A DNA stretch of 64,000 bases, from the NCBI GenBank assembly GCA_030549775.1, contig CM060174.1, positions 29,206,117-29,270,116 on the forward strand. Direction: 5' to 3'. The position numbers were made by a program, and so were the translations under genes. Below, piece after piece: positions 48,406 through 59,274 of this stretch. A model generated the notes under the pieces. That model saw only the letters and a program-made list of their open reading frames with translations. It had not been told where the DNA came from and ran no database searches. This stretch comes from Tamarix chinensis (taxonomy: Eukaryota > Streptophyta > Magnoliopsida > Caryophyllales > Tamaricaceae). The stretch's first letter is position 1; every line of letters starts with the position of its first letter.

Positions 48406-48690
48406 TATATAAAGAAGAAGCAATAGTAAGAGTTAAAAATCATTACATTTTCTACTAAAGTTGAATTTACATCAAAGAATTTCAACAAGTAGTTGAATGA
48501 TGACACAAATCCCTCCTTAATTCTACGATGCTGAACACTTTTTTTTTTGAACTCTCATAAATATGCCACACATATAGATGACTTTTCAATTGGGGGAAAA
48601 CTCTACTAATCATAGCAACCATAACAACTTATTAATATGCCATGAAAGTCATTGATTGCCATCCACCCATAGATCTTAAAAATATTTTAA
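48375..48690 (-). repeat. left arm of an inverted repeat made of FAR1/MULE sequence
   Basis: Reverse complement of 49240-49552. Both arms contain GAGTTTTCCCCCAATTGA in opposite directions and both end in the LINE tail AATAAAAAGTGACATTAC. On the minus strand it carries the second half of the MULE domain. Confidence 0.85.
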
Positions 48691-49239
48691 ACAAAGATGG
48701 ACTCTTATGATGGTTACAAGGACATGGTTCAATTCTACACAGTCAAAGATGGGTTTTGGACTCTTAAATCACATATAAGGGAACATAATTGGAAAAAACA
48801 TATATCAATTAAGGTCCCAAGGAAATGTAATAGATAGTTAGTAAACAACATTAAATAATGAAGGACTCTAGGGTTATATTGTGTGATGTAATTAAGTTGT
48901 TAACTAATGAGGTAGGCGGGTCTCAAAACTTGGGATTTACTTCTAGGGATGTGCATAACGCTATTGCAAATAGCACATAGAAAACCTTTGATGCTAGTTA
49001 ATTAAATATATTAGTACAAATATTTAAGAAAGGGAATCTGTGAGAACATAACATTTATTTTGATTTTGAGGAGGATGAAGATGAAAGCCTTTATAGTTTG
49101 TTTTGGTGTGATAGTAGGATAAAATAGGATTATGATTTCTTTGGTGATCTATTAGCTCATGACACAACCTATAGGATCAACAAATATAATATGATTTGTG
49201 GATTTCTATTGAATGAGAGCACTAGTTCTTTTGTTTGGT
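48691..49239 (+). pseudogene. FAR1/MULE-related pseudogene, copy B (first half)
   Basis: A direct repeat of 45830-46350 at high similarity, including GGTTACAAGGACATGGTTCA and the coding motif DESLYSLFWCDSR, DYDFFGDLLAHDTTYR, KYNMICGFLLNESTSSF (read with a TAG between the first two). Unlike copy A it continues into the next part of the domain. Confidence 0.82.
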
Positions 49240-49552
49240 TGTTTAAAATGTTTTTGAGATTTATGGGTGGATGACAATTATGGCTTTCATGTCATATCAA
49301 TAAGTTGTTATGGTTGCTACGATTAGTAGAGTTTTCCCCCAATTGAGAAGTAATCTATGTATGTGACATATTTTTGAGAATTAAAAAAAAATTCAACATC
49401 TTAGAATTAAGAAGGGATTTGTGTCATCATTCATCTACTTGTTGAAATATCACAAAACAAAAGCTAAATTCAACTTTACTAGAGAATGTAATGATTTTTA
49501 ACGCTTATTATTAATTCTTCTTTTTGATAAGTAATGTCACTTTTTATTACTA
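49240..49552 (+). pseudogene. FAR1/MULE copy B, second half, right arm of the inverted repeat, with reversed LINE tail
   Basis: Continues WLFKMFLRFMGG and, with breaks, VFPQLRSNLCMWHIF of the MULE transposase core. It is the reverse complement of 48375-48690. It ends with GTAATGTCACTTTTTATTA, the L1 tail in minus orientation (about 49525-49550). Confidence 0.8.
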
Positions 49553-52500
49553 CCTATAATATCCCACCCTAAAAGTTTTCAAAAAAATGTTTAAAATTAT
49601 GTTAATATAAAATAAAGTAGTTTTAGTTTTGAAAATGACTTAGAATTGGGTGAAAATGTGGAATTTTAGCGATTTCAGTCGACTGGTTGCTCAAATTTAT
49701 CAATTGGTACGCCCAACAATCCTTATTTTCATTTCCTGTAGAACCAATCGGCTGGTTTCCCCAAACCCATCGACTGGTCATGCTACAATTCCAATATTCT
49801 TTTTCTATTTTAGTTTCAATTCTCTTTTTAATGTTTATAAAAACTTCTAGTTAGAGTTTGTTTATGTTAATAAGAATATTTTGATGCTTTGGGATTATGT
49901 TCACATTATTTATATCATTTTATGATTTTACTTAGTTAAAAACCTCCTAAAAGCACTTTTGAGGCATTTCTCCTCACCTACCAGCTTTCTTCTCTCCTCC
50001 TACCTTCTCCCTCTCTCTTCTAGCTCGTGTAAAACTCCTTACCTTATTGTTGCTCTGTCTTGATCTAATATTTGCTGGACTTCATCATTCCTTCTTACTC
50101 ATTTATACACAACATTCACTCTACCCTTGATAGTCAAAATTTTAATTTCTCTCCTCATTCATTTTTGGTCGACCAACAGACCCCTTAAGCCCTCCTCATC
50201 TAATTCCTTCTCCTCTTTACACACACTCATTAAACCCCTGTTCACTTACTTTCGTTTCCTTAGAAATTTTCTAAGTGTTGGGTGTTCTACTTCCTTCCCT
50301 TTGGTGTGAAGAATCAGGCCCTTCCGCTTGGCCTCAAATTCCGATTCTTATCACTATTTAAAAACTTGTTTTCTCTTTCCCCTCTTCTTTCTTTGGCATA
50401 CCTTGGTATCTATAGATGCCTTCTTTCCTCTCCTTCCCTTTTCTTGTTCCAACAGAGAACCAAGGCCCTTAGCTCATACTCTTCCATTGTATTTTTTCTT
50501 TAGTTCCCCTCTTCTTAATCTTTACTTTAGTTCCTCTTTGTTCTTTATAAATAAAGAGGGATAAAATTTTTGAGAGAATTAAATATTTCTTACTATTTGC
50601 TATTCTTAGTTATCTATCTTATGGGCAAAGGTTGATAATTTATACCTCTATCCTTCTTTTATGTTTTTCTTATTATTAAAATTTAAAGTATGTTTTATTA
50701 TTTTTTGGATTCTTGATTTTCTTAGATAATCAAGGATCTTGTAGTGGACCATCAAGTTAGGAGTATTTTCTCTTAGCTAGAAGATTTGCTTTGAGGTAAA
50801 ACAAATCTCTATTTTGTGATAAGGTTTGGTGTTCATGTTTGCATTAGTTATTATCTCTGATTTTTAGCATGTTCCTAGAGAAAATCATGAGTTACTAGAT
50901 ATATAATAAATTGAGATATGCATGGAGAATATGGATGGTTGGAAGCATGAGATGTGGCATCATATAGATCTTTGGTCATAAGTGTACATCGAAAGTGTGG
51001 CGTAGTAACTAAATTATGGAGTTTTTATGCATCAAACGTGCTTATATGCTTATGTAATTTTATGACTCTAGCTTTCTATCCATGTATCAAATATTGTTTG
51101 AGTTTAGTAGTATGTGGTCTTCAAGACCTTTTGATGAGTTTTAGATACGTGTGTATGATTGATTCTAGATGTGATATCATGAAGCTTGATTTTGTTGTGG
51201 ATGTAGTTCTTGTTGATTTCCTCCTTGATGTTGATTACGTGGGCATGCTTAGGTTATTTTTGACTCAAAGCATGAATTTGATAGGTTAAGCATGAAAGTG
51301 TGGTGCAATTAATTAGTGAGCATGTTTATGATGTAGTTATGTTATTAACAACAGTAACATGAATAGGATGTGAATTATGGGGTGTTAAGAATAATTTAGC
51401 TGTTTTGGACTTAGTGTGAAGGTTGTGAATATAGTATAATGTTGAGTCTTTAATTTAATCTTTGAATGATGATCTGGGTATTAAGTGTCTTCTGCATGTT
51501 TTCATATGAGTTGGTAGTATATGCCTTGGTTAATCTAATTACTTGAGCTTGGGATTGATGACATCATGACTTATATATTATTTTACTTGTGTTGATGAAT
51601 GGAGGCATGAAGTATGATTTTTATTGAAGTCAAGCATGATCATGTTGAGTTTTGATTCCTATTATGATTGGTGTGAATTCGTGTGTGGAGTATGCCTTTT
51701 TATATGCCCTAGAACATAGATGCATGCTAGGATTAAATTAGAGAAGATTGGCAATGTTGTTATGTGTGGTTTGTTGGTTTGGGGGATGTTTTTCCCTAAC
51801 TAGTTAATCTATTGTTGGACCCATCAACTGATTGTGTAAGCAATCGCACGATTTGGAAATTTTGATTAGCTAGTTGTGAGATTTGTTGACTGGTTCGATG
51901 AAGCAATGAACTAGTTTTTATGAATAGTCGATCAGTTTGCCAAACTTGTCGACTGCTTTTCCTATGACTAGAGAGGTTGAATCTCTACTTAGACCCATCG
52001 ATCCATTTAGAAAAATCTATCGATTGGTTCCCATGAACAGTCGATCAATTTGCCAAACTCATCGACCGGTTTTTTGGTGACTAGAGTGGTTTGGCCTCGG
52101 GTTAGACCCATCGACCGGTTTGGCCAAACCTATCAACTAGTTCTTATGAATAGTTGATCTATTGGACTGACCATTCAATTGGCTTCCCTGTGTGTTGCTT
52201 TCTTAGGTCTGGTGTGGGCAAACTAGTCGACTAGTCCTAGGGATTGATCAACTGGTTTGTCTATATTTCTCCATGTTTACTTGATATTTAATATTCCTTG
52301 TTTGAGACTTCCATATTAATGTTTCTATATAACTATAACATTTTAATCATGATATTGACCATGCCTAATCTTAGATTTAATGTCAATTAAAATAATAAAA
52401 GTATGATGCCTTGAGTGGTTAAGCTTAGTTTTCTCCCCTAGGCACTCATGTGGTGGCTTGTATTTCTTGTGTTGTGTTTAGTGTTATTACTTGGTAATAC

Positions 52501-52991
52501 TCATTTGGTTATTAATGAAAGTGTAATTATGACTTGTGATATCATTTGTTAACTAATAATAATAATAATGGAATTGTATATCTTGTGTTATGTTTGGCTT
52601 TATTTCTTGGTAATACCCATTTGGTTATTAATGGAATTATAATTATGATTTGTAATATCACTTGGTAATTAATAATGAAATTAAAAAGGATAAAATAGTT
52701 CTTTATGTGACTTGTGGCCTTGAGTTGTGTTTGGTGTGAATATTTAGAAACACCTAGTTAGATTGTTCTAAAGTTATATTGCAAATTGTGGGATCACTAA
52801 TTAATAATATAATGGGAATAAGATTTCGTTCAAGCCTCTTCTCTAACTCTCTGGTTGGTTACTTGGAGTTAGTAGCTTAGTAACATGTGATATTTGCTTT
52901 CCTTTCATCTCCTTTTACTTAGTAACTTTTCCATCCTATTAGGCTGTGGCCTGTAAGCAGGAGTAAGAATAATACTATGGTAGACCGTCAT
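49553..52991. mobile_element. large non-coding LTR-like insertion, left part
   Basis: Begins near TATAATATCCCACCCTAAAA, a TGTAACACCC-type edge with mutations, and continues at 58104-59270 after the inner element. Its whole length is about 4.6 kb. TATTA at its left edge (49546-49550) and at its right edge (59278-59282) suggests a target duplication, but the exact ends are off by several bases. It contains many CGACTGGTT/CGACCGGTT motifs, and 49930-50530 is CT-rich with no supported gene. Open frames here lack recognisable motifs. Confidence 0.5.
51921..52165 (+). repeat. 113-bp tandem repeat, two units and a partial third
   Basis: Units start at 51921, 52034 and 52147 with TGAATAGTCGATCAGTTTGC-like sequence and contain GACTAGAG and TTAGACCCATCGA. 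Units differ at about a fifth of positions. Confidence 0.8.
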
Positions 52992-53744
52992 TGTAACACC
53001 CCAAAATTCACTAATTTTTTTGAAAGCGGAAGAATTTAAATTAAAACCTGTGAATTCTGGGGATGTTACCGCCACACTTAGTACCAAATCGGTTCTCTCC
53101 GATCGTTTCAGTACTAAGTGCTAAGGCTAAGAAAATTATGAACATTAAACTCAAACCAATAGCTCATAAAAGAACTAGAAAGATTGTACATGAAAATCAG
53201 AGTGCGTGTAAAGAATCATGAGTCAAATAGAAATCAGAGTGCGAAATTAAAATTCTTTGGAAGGAATATTATTACAATCGATAAAAGGTTTCCTTCAAAT
53301 ATTTAATACGAGGTAATAGATCAAGCAGGATAAATCCGATACAAGAAGAAATAATAGAAATAAATAAGATATCAAGAAGAGGGAATCCGGCCACACTACT
53401 CTCGAACTTTGAACCAAAATAAACTCAACACACAGCCCCGACTGGTGTTTCGCCCACCTGCACAAATCAGAAGGGCATACTACTCGTGGGAATGAGCAGC
53501 ATTCATGAAAAGGGTGATCAGTGCGCTACGTACTGAGTAAGGTAACCGAGCACTAAGGCCAACACATAAGCACATAAACCATGCATAAGAATAAAAGAGC
53601 ATAATCATGTTAACATAAATGCATATGACCAACCAGGTAAAAGTACAAAGGCCCAATTATAGTCTGGATGAATTTTTAAATTAATCACTGATCAGAACTC
53701 ATTTCACACCATACTTTTTATCAAGTCCATACAAGTATGGGAAC

Positions 53745-54080
53745 CCCACTATTTTTGCCGGTGGATCGGTCTCTAGGGCACTCTGGCTCCTGGCCACTAT
53801 TCTAGCCGGTGGATCGGTCACTAGGGTACATACCCTACCACTATTATATGCCGGTGGATCAGTCTGGCCCCTTCTCGCACGGTGTTCCACTATAAGTAAT
53901 TAGTATCTTCCCACTTATTAACAACATATATAGTTTGGTTCATTATGCTCGGGATCCCCCACTATTTTAGCCGGTGGATCGGTCACTAGGGTAACATACC
54001 CTACCACTATTAAGCTGGTGGATCGGTCTCCGGGCTACCGCAGTACCTGGCCACTATTATGCCAGTGGATCGGTCTGGGT
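53745..54080 (+). repeat. repeat of CCACTATTxTAGCCGGTGGATCGGTC
   Basis: The core ACTATT(N)GCCGGTGGATCGGTC occurs six times at irregular spacing, partly in a larger pattern of about 190 bases (GGGTACATACCCTACCACTA occurs in both blocks). Confidence 0.8.
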
Positions 54081-54349
54081 CCGGCTCAAAATCTTCTACT
54101 TTACGTGATTAATGTCTTAAGTATATTATTCGGACAATTTTAACCCTAGTCATGCATGAATCCCTCCTTTAACACATATCCTCCAAATCCACTCCACATC
54201 TCACTCTAGGGTTTTATCCCGAGACCCTAATTTAGACCTCAGTGGCCCAACTTAGTCCACCTCACACAACCCAAATCATTTTAACACCCCACATACCTCA
54301 ACTCATAAATACCATCCTCATAATTACACTCTAATCACCAAGTACACAT

Positions 54350-54980
54350 GATACAACAAAAACCCTAAGCAACCACACCAAACCCTAATCAACCACAACA
54401 ACCCATAGTTAACCACTCCAAACCCTATTTAACCATAACAACCATAATTAGCCATTCCAAACCTTAGTTAATCACAACAACCTATAGTTAATCACTCCAA
54501 ACCCTAATTCAGTCTCCTCCATACCCATATAATGTCCTACGTACTATTTTTCATCCCAAGTGTTCAAACACCCAAACAACACTTACATTACCTTCCTTAC
54601 ATCCCAAATCAACTTTCCACATGTAAATTTCATACCCATGTAGACATTAACCTCCCCATGCAAACCTTCGAACTTTTTCATGCAAACCCTAAAATTCCAC
54701 GTGAAACCCTAAATTCAACCATGCAAACCCTAATACCACCATACAACCATCAATGCCACCATGTAAACCCTAATACCACCATACAACTATAAATACCACC
54801 ATACAAACCATGATTCCGTCATACAAAACCCTAAATTTAATCCACACAAAACCAAAGATTCACCTATACCAAACCTAAATTCAAACCATATAAAACCCAA
54901 ATATTTGTCCATACAAAACCCTAAATTCAATCCATACCAACCAAATATTCATCCTTACCAAACCCTAGATTCAAATCACA
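54350..54980 (+). repeat. degenerate repeat with AAACCCTAA motifs
   Basis: Loose units of about 25-35 bases such as AACCACACCAAACCCTAATC and ACCATGCAAACCCTAATACC. Spacing is irregular, unlike telomeric DNA. Confidence 0.6.
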
Positions 54981-55009
54981 TAAAACCGAAGATTCATCCT
55001 TACCTTACC

Positions 55010-55445
55010 ATTGATTAGATTCTACCATTCATAACCACAAATTAGATTTTTCCCATATAAGACCATAAGTTAGATTCTCCCACATAAAATCATAAATTAG
55101 AATCTCTCAAGTAAAACCATAAATTGGATTCCCCCAAACAAATCATAAATTAGATTCTCCCAATCAAATCATAAATTAAATTCTCCCAAATAACATCATA
55201 AATTAAATTCTCCCAAACAAACCATAAATTCGATTTTCCCATATAAGATCATAAATTAGATTCTCCCAATTAACATCATAAATTAGATTCTCCCAAACAC
55301 ACCATAAATTCGATTCTCCAATATAACATCATAAATTAGATTCTCCTAAATAAAACTATATTTTATATTCTCCGTATAAAACCATAAATTATATTCTTCT
55401 ACATAAAACCATACATTAGATTATTCCTTATAAAACCATAAAATT
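55010..55445 (+). repeat. 31-bp tandem repeat, about 13 units
   Basis: Unit CATAAATTAGATTCTCCCAA plus about eleven variable bases. Part of it shows a higher-order pattern of three units (about 94 bp), alternating ATTAGATTCTCCC and ATTCGATT(T/C)TCC. Confidence 0.82.
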
Positions 55446-55839
55446 AGGTCAACTCACTTCCCTTAGTCAACTTCTTTCTCCATCCTCCTTTTTCATCCTT
55501 TCTTCCACACAAACCACATCGACATCCTCTCATGCATGTCTTACAGGGTCACAAAACATATCGTCATATACACATAGTACACATGCCATACAAAAACATA
55601 CTTCAACTCCATGTCATACCACATACAAAATAATTAATAATCATAAACATAGAATACATAGCATATGAAGCACATAATGCATATAAGCACACAATGGCCT
55701 TAGTAACACCCTTACCTAAAACGATATGCCTCCTTAGGGCTTTGACTGGTCTCACCTATTATGAGGGAAAAGTTAAAATTAGACTCCCTCCTATCAAAAA
55801 TACTATTAAAAAGTAACTTAATATAAGACTAGGATTTGA

Positions 55840-56268
55840 TAAAATATTAAAATAATAATAGCAAAAATACCAAAAATAATATCGATATAATAATAATAAG
55901 GTTAATAAAAACAGTAACAATAATAATAAGAAGGACATTACTCAGAAACATAGTAAAATAAGGGCTTCATCCCTTTTACTAAAATAATACTACTAATCAT
56001 AATATTAGTATATTAAATAATCAAATGTAGTAATAATAATAGTGATGAAATAGTAATAATAATAATAATAATAATACATTATTAGCAAAACTAATGTTAA
56101 AATATTTGTATTAATAATAATGGAAATTCGAAATAGGAATAATAATAATAATTATACTTATAACATTTTAATATTAATAATAGTAAATATAGAAATAATA
56201 AGAAGAATAATAATAAAATCGAATTAAAATATAATAGGCTTCAGCCCTCAACATAAATAATAATAAAA

Positions 56269-56300
<32 letters not shown>

Positions 56301-56345
56301 GATGATACATATTTAAAATATAAATATTAAGAATAATAATAATAG
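55840..56345 (+). repeat. AAT trinucleotide-rich low complexity region
   Basis: Many AATAATAAT runs, the longest near 56058-56086 and 56274-56308, separated by diverged copies. Confidence 0.85.
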
Positions 56346-56399
56346 TATTTATATGAAAATAATTGAAATAAAATAATTTAAGGGTTATAAAAATAGGGA

Positions 56400-57700
56400 A
56401 AATAGCTGAGAGGGTCTAGGGTTCAACCATAGGCTGGTGGGGATAGGCGGCACTGGCGGTGGTGCACGGAGGTGGCGGAGTGGCCGAAAAAGGGAAGAAA
56501 AGGGTAAAAGTTGGATGTTGGGAAAAAGATAGGGAGAATTAAGGTGAGGGTTGGGGTGTTTATGGTTACCCAAAAGGAGAGGGACATAATGGAGGTAGTG
56601 GCGCAGCCAAAGGTGGCGGCGCACGGCGGCGATGGGTGGTGGCCAAATGGAGGAGAAGAAGAAAGAGAGAGGAGGAGAGGGAGAAAGAGGAAAAGAGAGG
56701 TAGGGGAAGGTCGGGCAGGGTCTGTAGAATAATTTGGGAGGTGAAAGGAGCGGCATAAATAGTGGAAGAAGTGGCTAAGGGTGGTTCGAAGGGCGGCGGA
56801 GGTGGAAGAAGGGTTAATCGGGTAGGGAAGTTTGCATAGTCGGGGAGAATTGTGTAGCAAAAATCGATGGTGATAGATGGTTTGGTTAGCTAGAGGGAGG
56901 TTCAAGGAATATTTTTGTAGGCGGAATAGGTGGTGGCGTTGGCCGACGGTGGTAGGGATTCCGTCTAAAGTGGCGGCGACGACAAGGGATGATTTCTGGG
57001 TAAGAAATCAAAGGCTCGATACAGGGCCATTATGGGAGGCATTTATAGGTTTAGAAGGGAGGCTAGGGTTCTGTGAGTCGGATAGGGAGTAAGGAAAGTA
57101 GGGTTAGGGTCAACGGGGGCGAGGTTGGCCGGTGGGAGTCATAACGGGGCAATGGATATGCGCAGGGAAAAAGGGGAAGAACACACGAGAACAAGGGGTG
57201 GACGGGTCTGTGTGATCACCGAATCAGGGGGAAGATAAGGGAAGAAAAACAGCCGGTTGAATCGGGCGAAATCGTCGGCGAAAAACTAGGGCGATGGCGG
57301 CGGCGAGTTGCAGTCGACGGCGAAGGCAGGATCGAAGGCTGGAGGAAGAAGAAGGAGGTAGGGAACCGGGCGGTTCGAGAGGAAAGAAAAGAAAGAAAAA
57401 AGAAGGAGACTGGGCGGTCGGCTGAGCGAAGAGGGTGTGTTTAAATGAAACGCTGAGTTTAAGGAGAAAAAGAAATAAAACGTAGCGCTGATAAAGGAGG
57501 AAGAAGGGGACGTCATGCGGCTGGGTTGGGCATAAGGAAAGGAAAAAGGAGAAGTGGGCCGCGGGAGAGGCAACCCAAACGGGGAAAAGTGGAGGAAAAA
57601 GAAAAAGAAAAGAAGAAAGAAAAAGAAAGAAAAAGAAAGAAAGAAAAGGAAAAAGGAAAAGGGGAAAAGGGAAAAGGGAAAAATAATTAGTTTTGGTATT
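56400..57700. other. GC-rich, purine-rich block inside the 5.1-kb element
   Basis: The + strand is GA-rich and ends in an A/G tract (57590-57690). Open frames on both strands are low in complexity (proline and serine rich on minus, glycine and arginine rich on plus) and lack motifs. The block is probably a promoter or untranslated part of the LTR. Confidence 0.5.
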
Positions 57701-58103
57701 TTAATTAATTAAAATATTTGGGATATTTAAAAATAATAATATTTAAATCCCTTTTAGGCTAAATTAGGATTTTTAAAAGATTTTCGCTAAATTCTATTTT
57801 AATTAGCAAATCACTCTAATTTTCTTCAATTAAATTATTTATAAAATTCATATTAATTTGAAACTATTTTCTCCTTCTTATTTTAAATAAAATAATTTAT
57901 TTAATTAATTTTAAAAATAAAATATTTAATTAGCTAAAATACCAAAATTTCTTCAAATTAAAATACTTGTAAATTCCTCCTTAATTTGCCCTAACTAATT
58001 CCCTTTTATTTTAATAAAAATAACTTATTTATTTAATTTTCAGAATAAAATCTTATTTAATAATAAATAATAAAATTAGAATTTTTCGGGGCATTTCAGT
58101 GAT

Positions 58104-59274
58104 GGTGTCGGTGCTCATATGGAGGGTACACTATGATTGGTGAAGTTTTATGTCCTTTCACTCAGTACTTTTCTTATCCTATTATGTTGTGGCCCGAGTG
58201 TGGGAGTAGGAATAATACTGTAGCTAGCCATCTTGGCATTGGTGCTCATGTAGAAGGTATGCCATGATGGGTGGGTTTATCCCTTACGTTTGGTGTCATC
58301 GCCTAAACACCCAACTGGGAGGTTTGGATTACCTTATTTGCATTTGTGTCATCATCTAAATACCTATATTGGGATCAGTACTCCAGTATTGAAGGGTATG
58401 TCCATGTTTGCATTTGGTGTGATCATCTAAACACCCATGTGAGGATCAGTGCTCTAGTATTGTATGGTATGCCTATGTTTGTGTTTGGTGTGATTGCCTA
58501 AACACCTATATTGGGATCAATGCTTTGCTTTGGAGAGTATGCCCATGCTAAGGACCTATATACCCTTTTTTTGCCATCATGACCCACATTCATGGTGGAG
58601 GCTTAGGTATGTTGTATGAATATCTTAATTCTTGGATTGTGTGGTTACAGAATAGAACAATAATAATACGGTTTAGTATGCTTGTGGCATATGCAATCAT
58701 TATGTTCTATCTCTATCATTCCATGACGATGTGTTCTAGCATATCTATTATACCATGATTAATAAGACTTCTAGGCTCAGCATGATCCCTTTCCATGTTA
58801 TAGAATAAACTTTTTCTATCAGTACCTCACTATACTAATACTACTTTATGTGGTCAATGTGATGATCTGACTTTTACTCTAGGGAGTAGGTGATGCTTTG
58901 TAGGTTTGATTAGCTTGTTATGGGTCTCTGTATGGCCTTTGCTTGGGGGAAGATTTATTGTTTTAGAGAGTTAGCCTACTTGGTATGGTTAGGCTCCCAC
59001 TGTGTCGAGATGTTTTTATTTTTTATTATCTAAACTCTTGGCTCTGTTCTTGGATTCGGTTTGTAAAGTTATCATGTCATACATCATTTATCTCTCTCTT
59101 ATCATTGTCTCTCTTTTTGTCTCCCTTGCAATATCTCTAATTCTTGTGCATAGTTTTGGTTAAACGTTTTAGCCTTACATTGACCATGGGTTAGGTGGAT
59201 GGCCACACCTCTTTTATGATCGGTGTGGCGGTGGCATTCCCAGCTTTGTGTTATTTCTTCTACATTGTATTAAA
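58104..59274. mobile_element. large non-coding LTR-like insertion, right part
   Basis: Continuation of 49553-52991. It includes the second 143-bp unit and a tandem repeat of about 71 bases (58338-58547). It ends near CTTCTACATTG before the right LINE copy. No gene was seen. Confidence 0.5.
58278..58547 (+). repeat. 71-bp tandem repeat, three units and a partial
   Basis: Units start at 58338, 58409 and 58480 with TGCATTTGGTGTGATCATCT-like sequence and contain TAAACACC and GGGATCAGTGCT. A partial unit precedes them at 58278. Confidence 0.8.

Larger units (their letters stand above)
52992..58098. mobile_element. 5.1-kb coding-free LTR-like element (giant solo LTR or LARD-type)
   Basis: Starts TGTAACACCCCAAAATTCAC and ends AATTTTTCGGGGCATTTCA, so the ends are imperfect inverted repeats with TG and CA termini. 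Flanking bases are GTCAT (52987-52991) and GTGAT (58099-58103), one mismatch from a perfect 5-bp duplication. No protein motif was found. It contains internal short repeats, trinucleotide arrays and a GC-rich block (56400-57580). The size and TGTAACACCCC ends resemble the very long LTRs of some plant gypsy elements. The strand of transcription is not certain; a CT-rich strand with TATTTATG near 56760 suggests minus. Confidence 0.7.
52900..58290 (+). repeat. tandem duplicate of about 143 bp, first unit interrupted by the 5.1-kb element
   Basis: 52905-52991 joined to 58104-58160 aligns with 58155-58290. Shared segments are CTTTTC(T/C)ATCCTATTA, TGTGGCC, GGAGTA(A/G)GAATAATACT and GGTGCTCAT. The alignment runs through the insertion point and confirms the element's limits. 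Confidence 0.78.

Noticed and set aside
50127..51289. Group of + strand frames rich in Leu, Ser and Phe, considered as membrane proteins
   Set aside because: CT-rich and AT-rich non-coding sequence gives this composition by chance; there is no homology or splice structure.
53699..53890. Minus-strand frame with repeated TDPPA motifs
   Set aside because: The peptide repeat only reflects the GCCGGTGGATCGG DNA repeat; frame and spacing are not maintained through the array.
54360..54980. AAACCCTAA motifs considered as interstitial telomeric repeat
   Set aside because: Spacing is irregular and units are 25-35 bases long, not 7-bp tandem telomeric units.
55010..55445. Regular short repeats considered as a CRISPR-like array
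   Set aside because: This is plant nuclear DNA; units are contiguous diverged tandem copies without constant repeats and unique spacers, and no cas genes exist here.
56385..57573. Long proline- and serine-rich minus-strand frames (up to 160 codons)
   Set aside because: They overlap each other in two frames in a GA-rich block inside a non-coding LTR-like element. Composition alone explains them.
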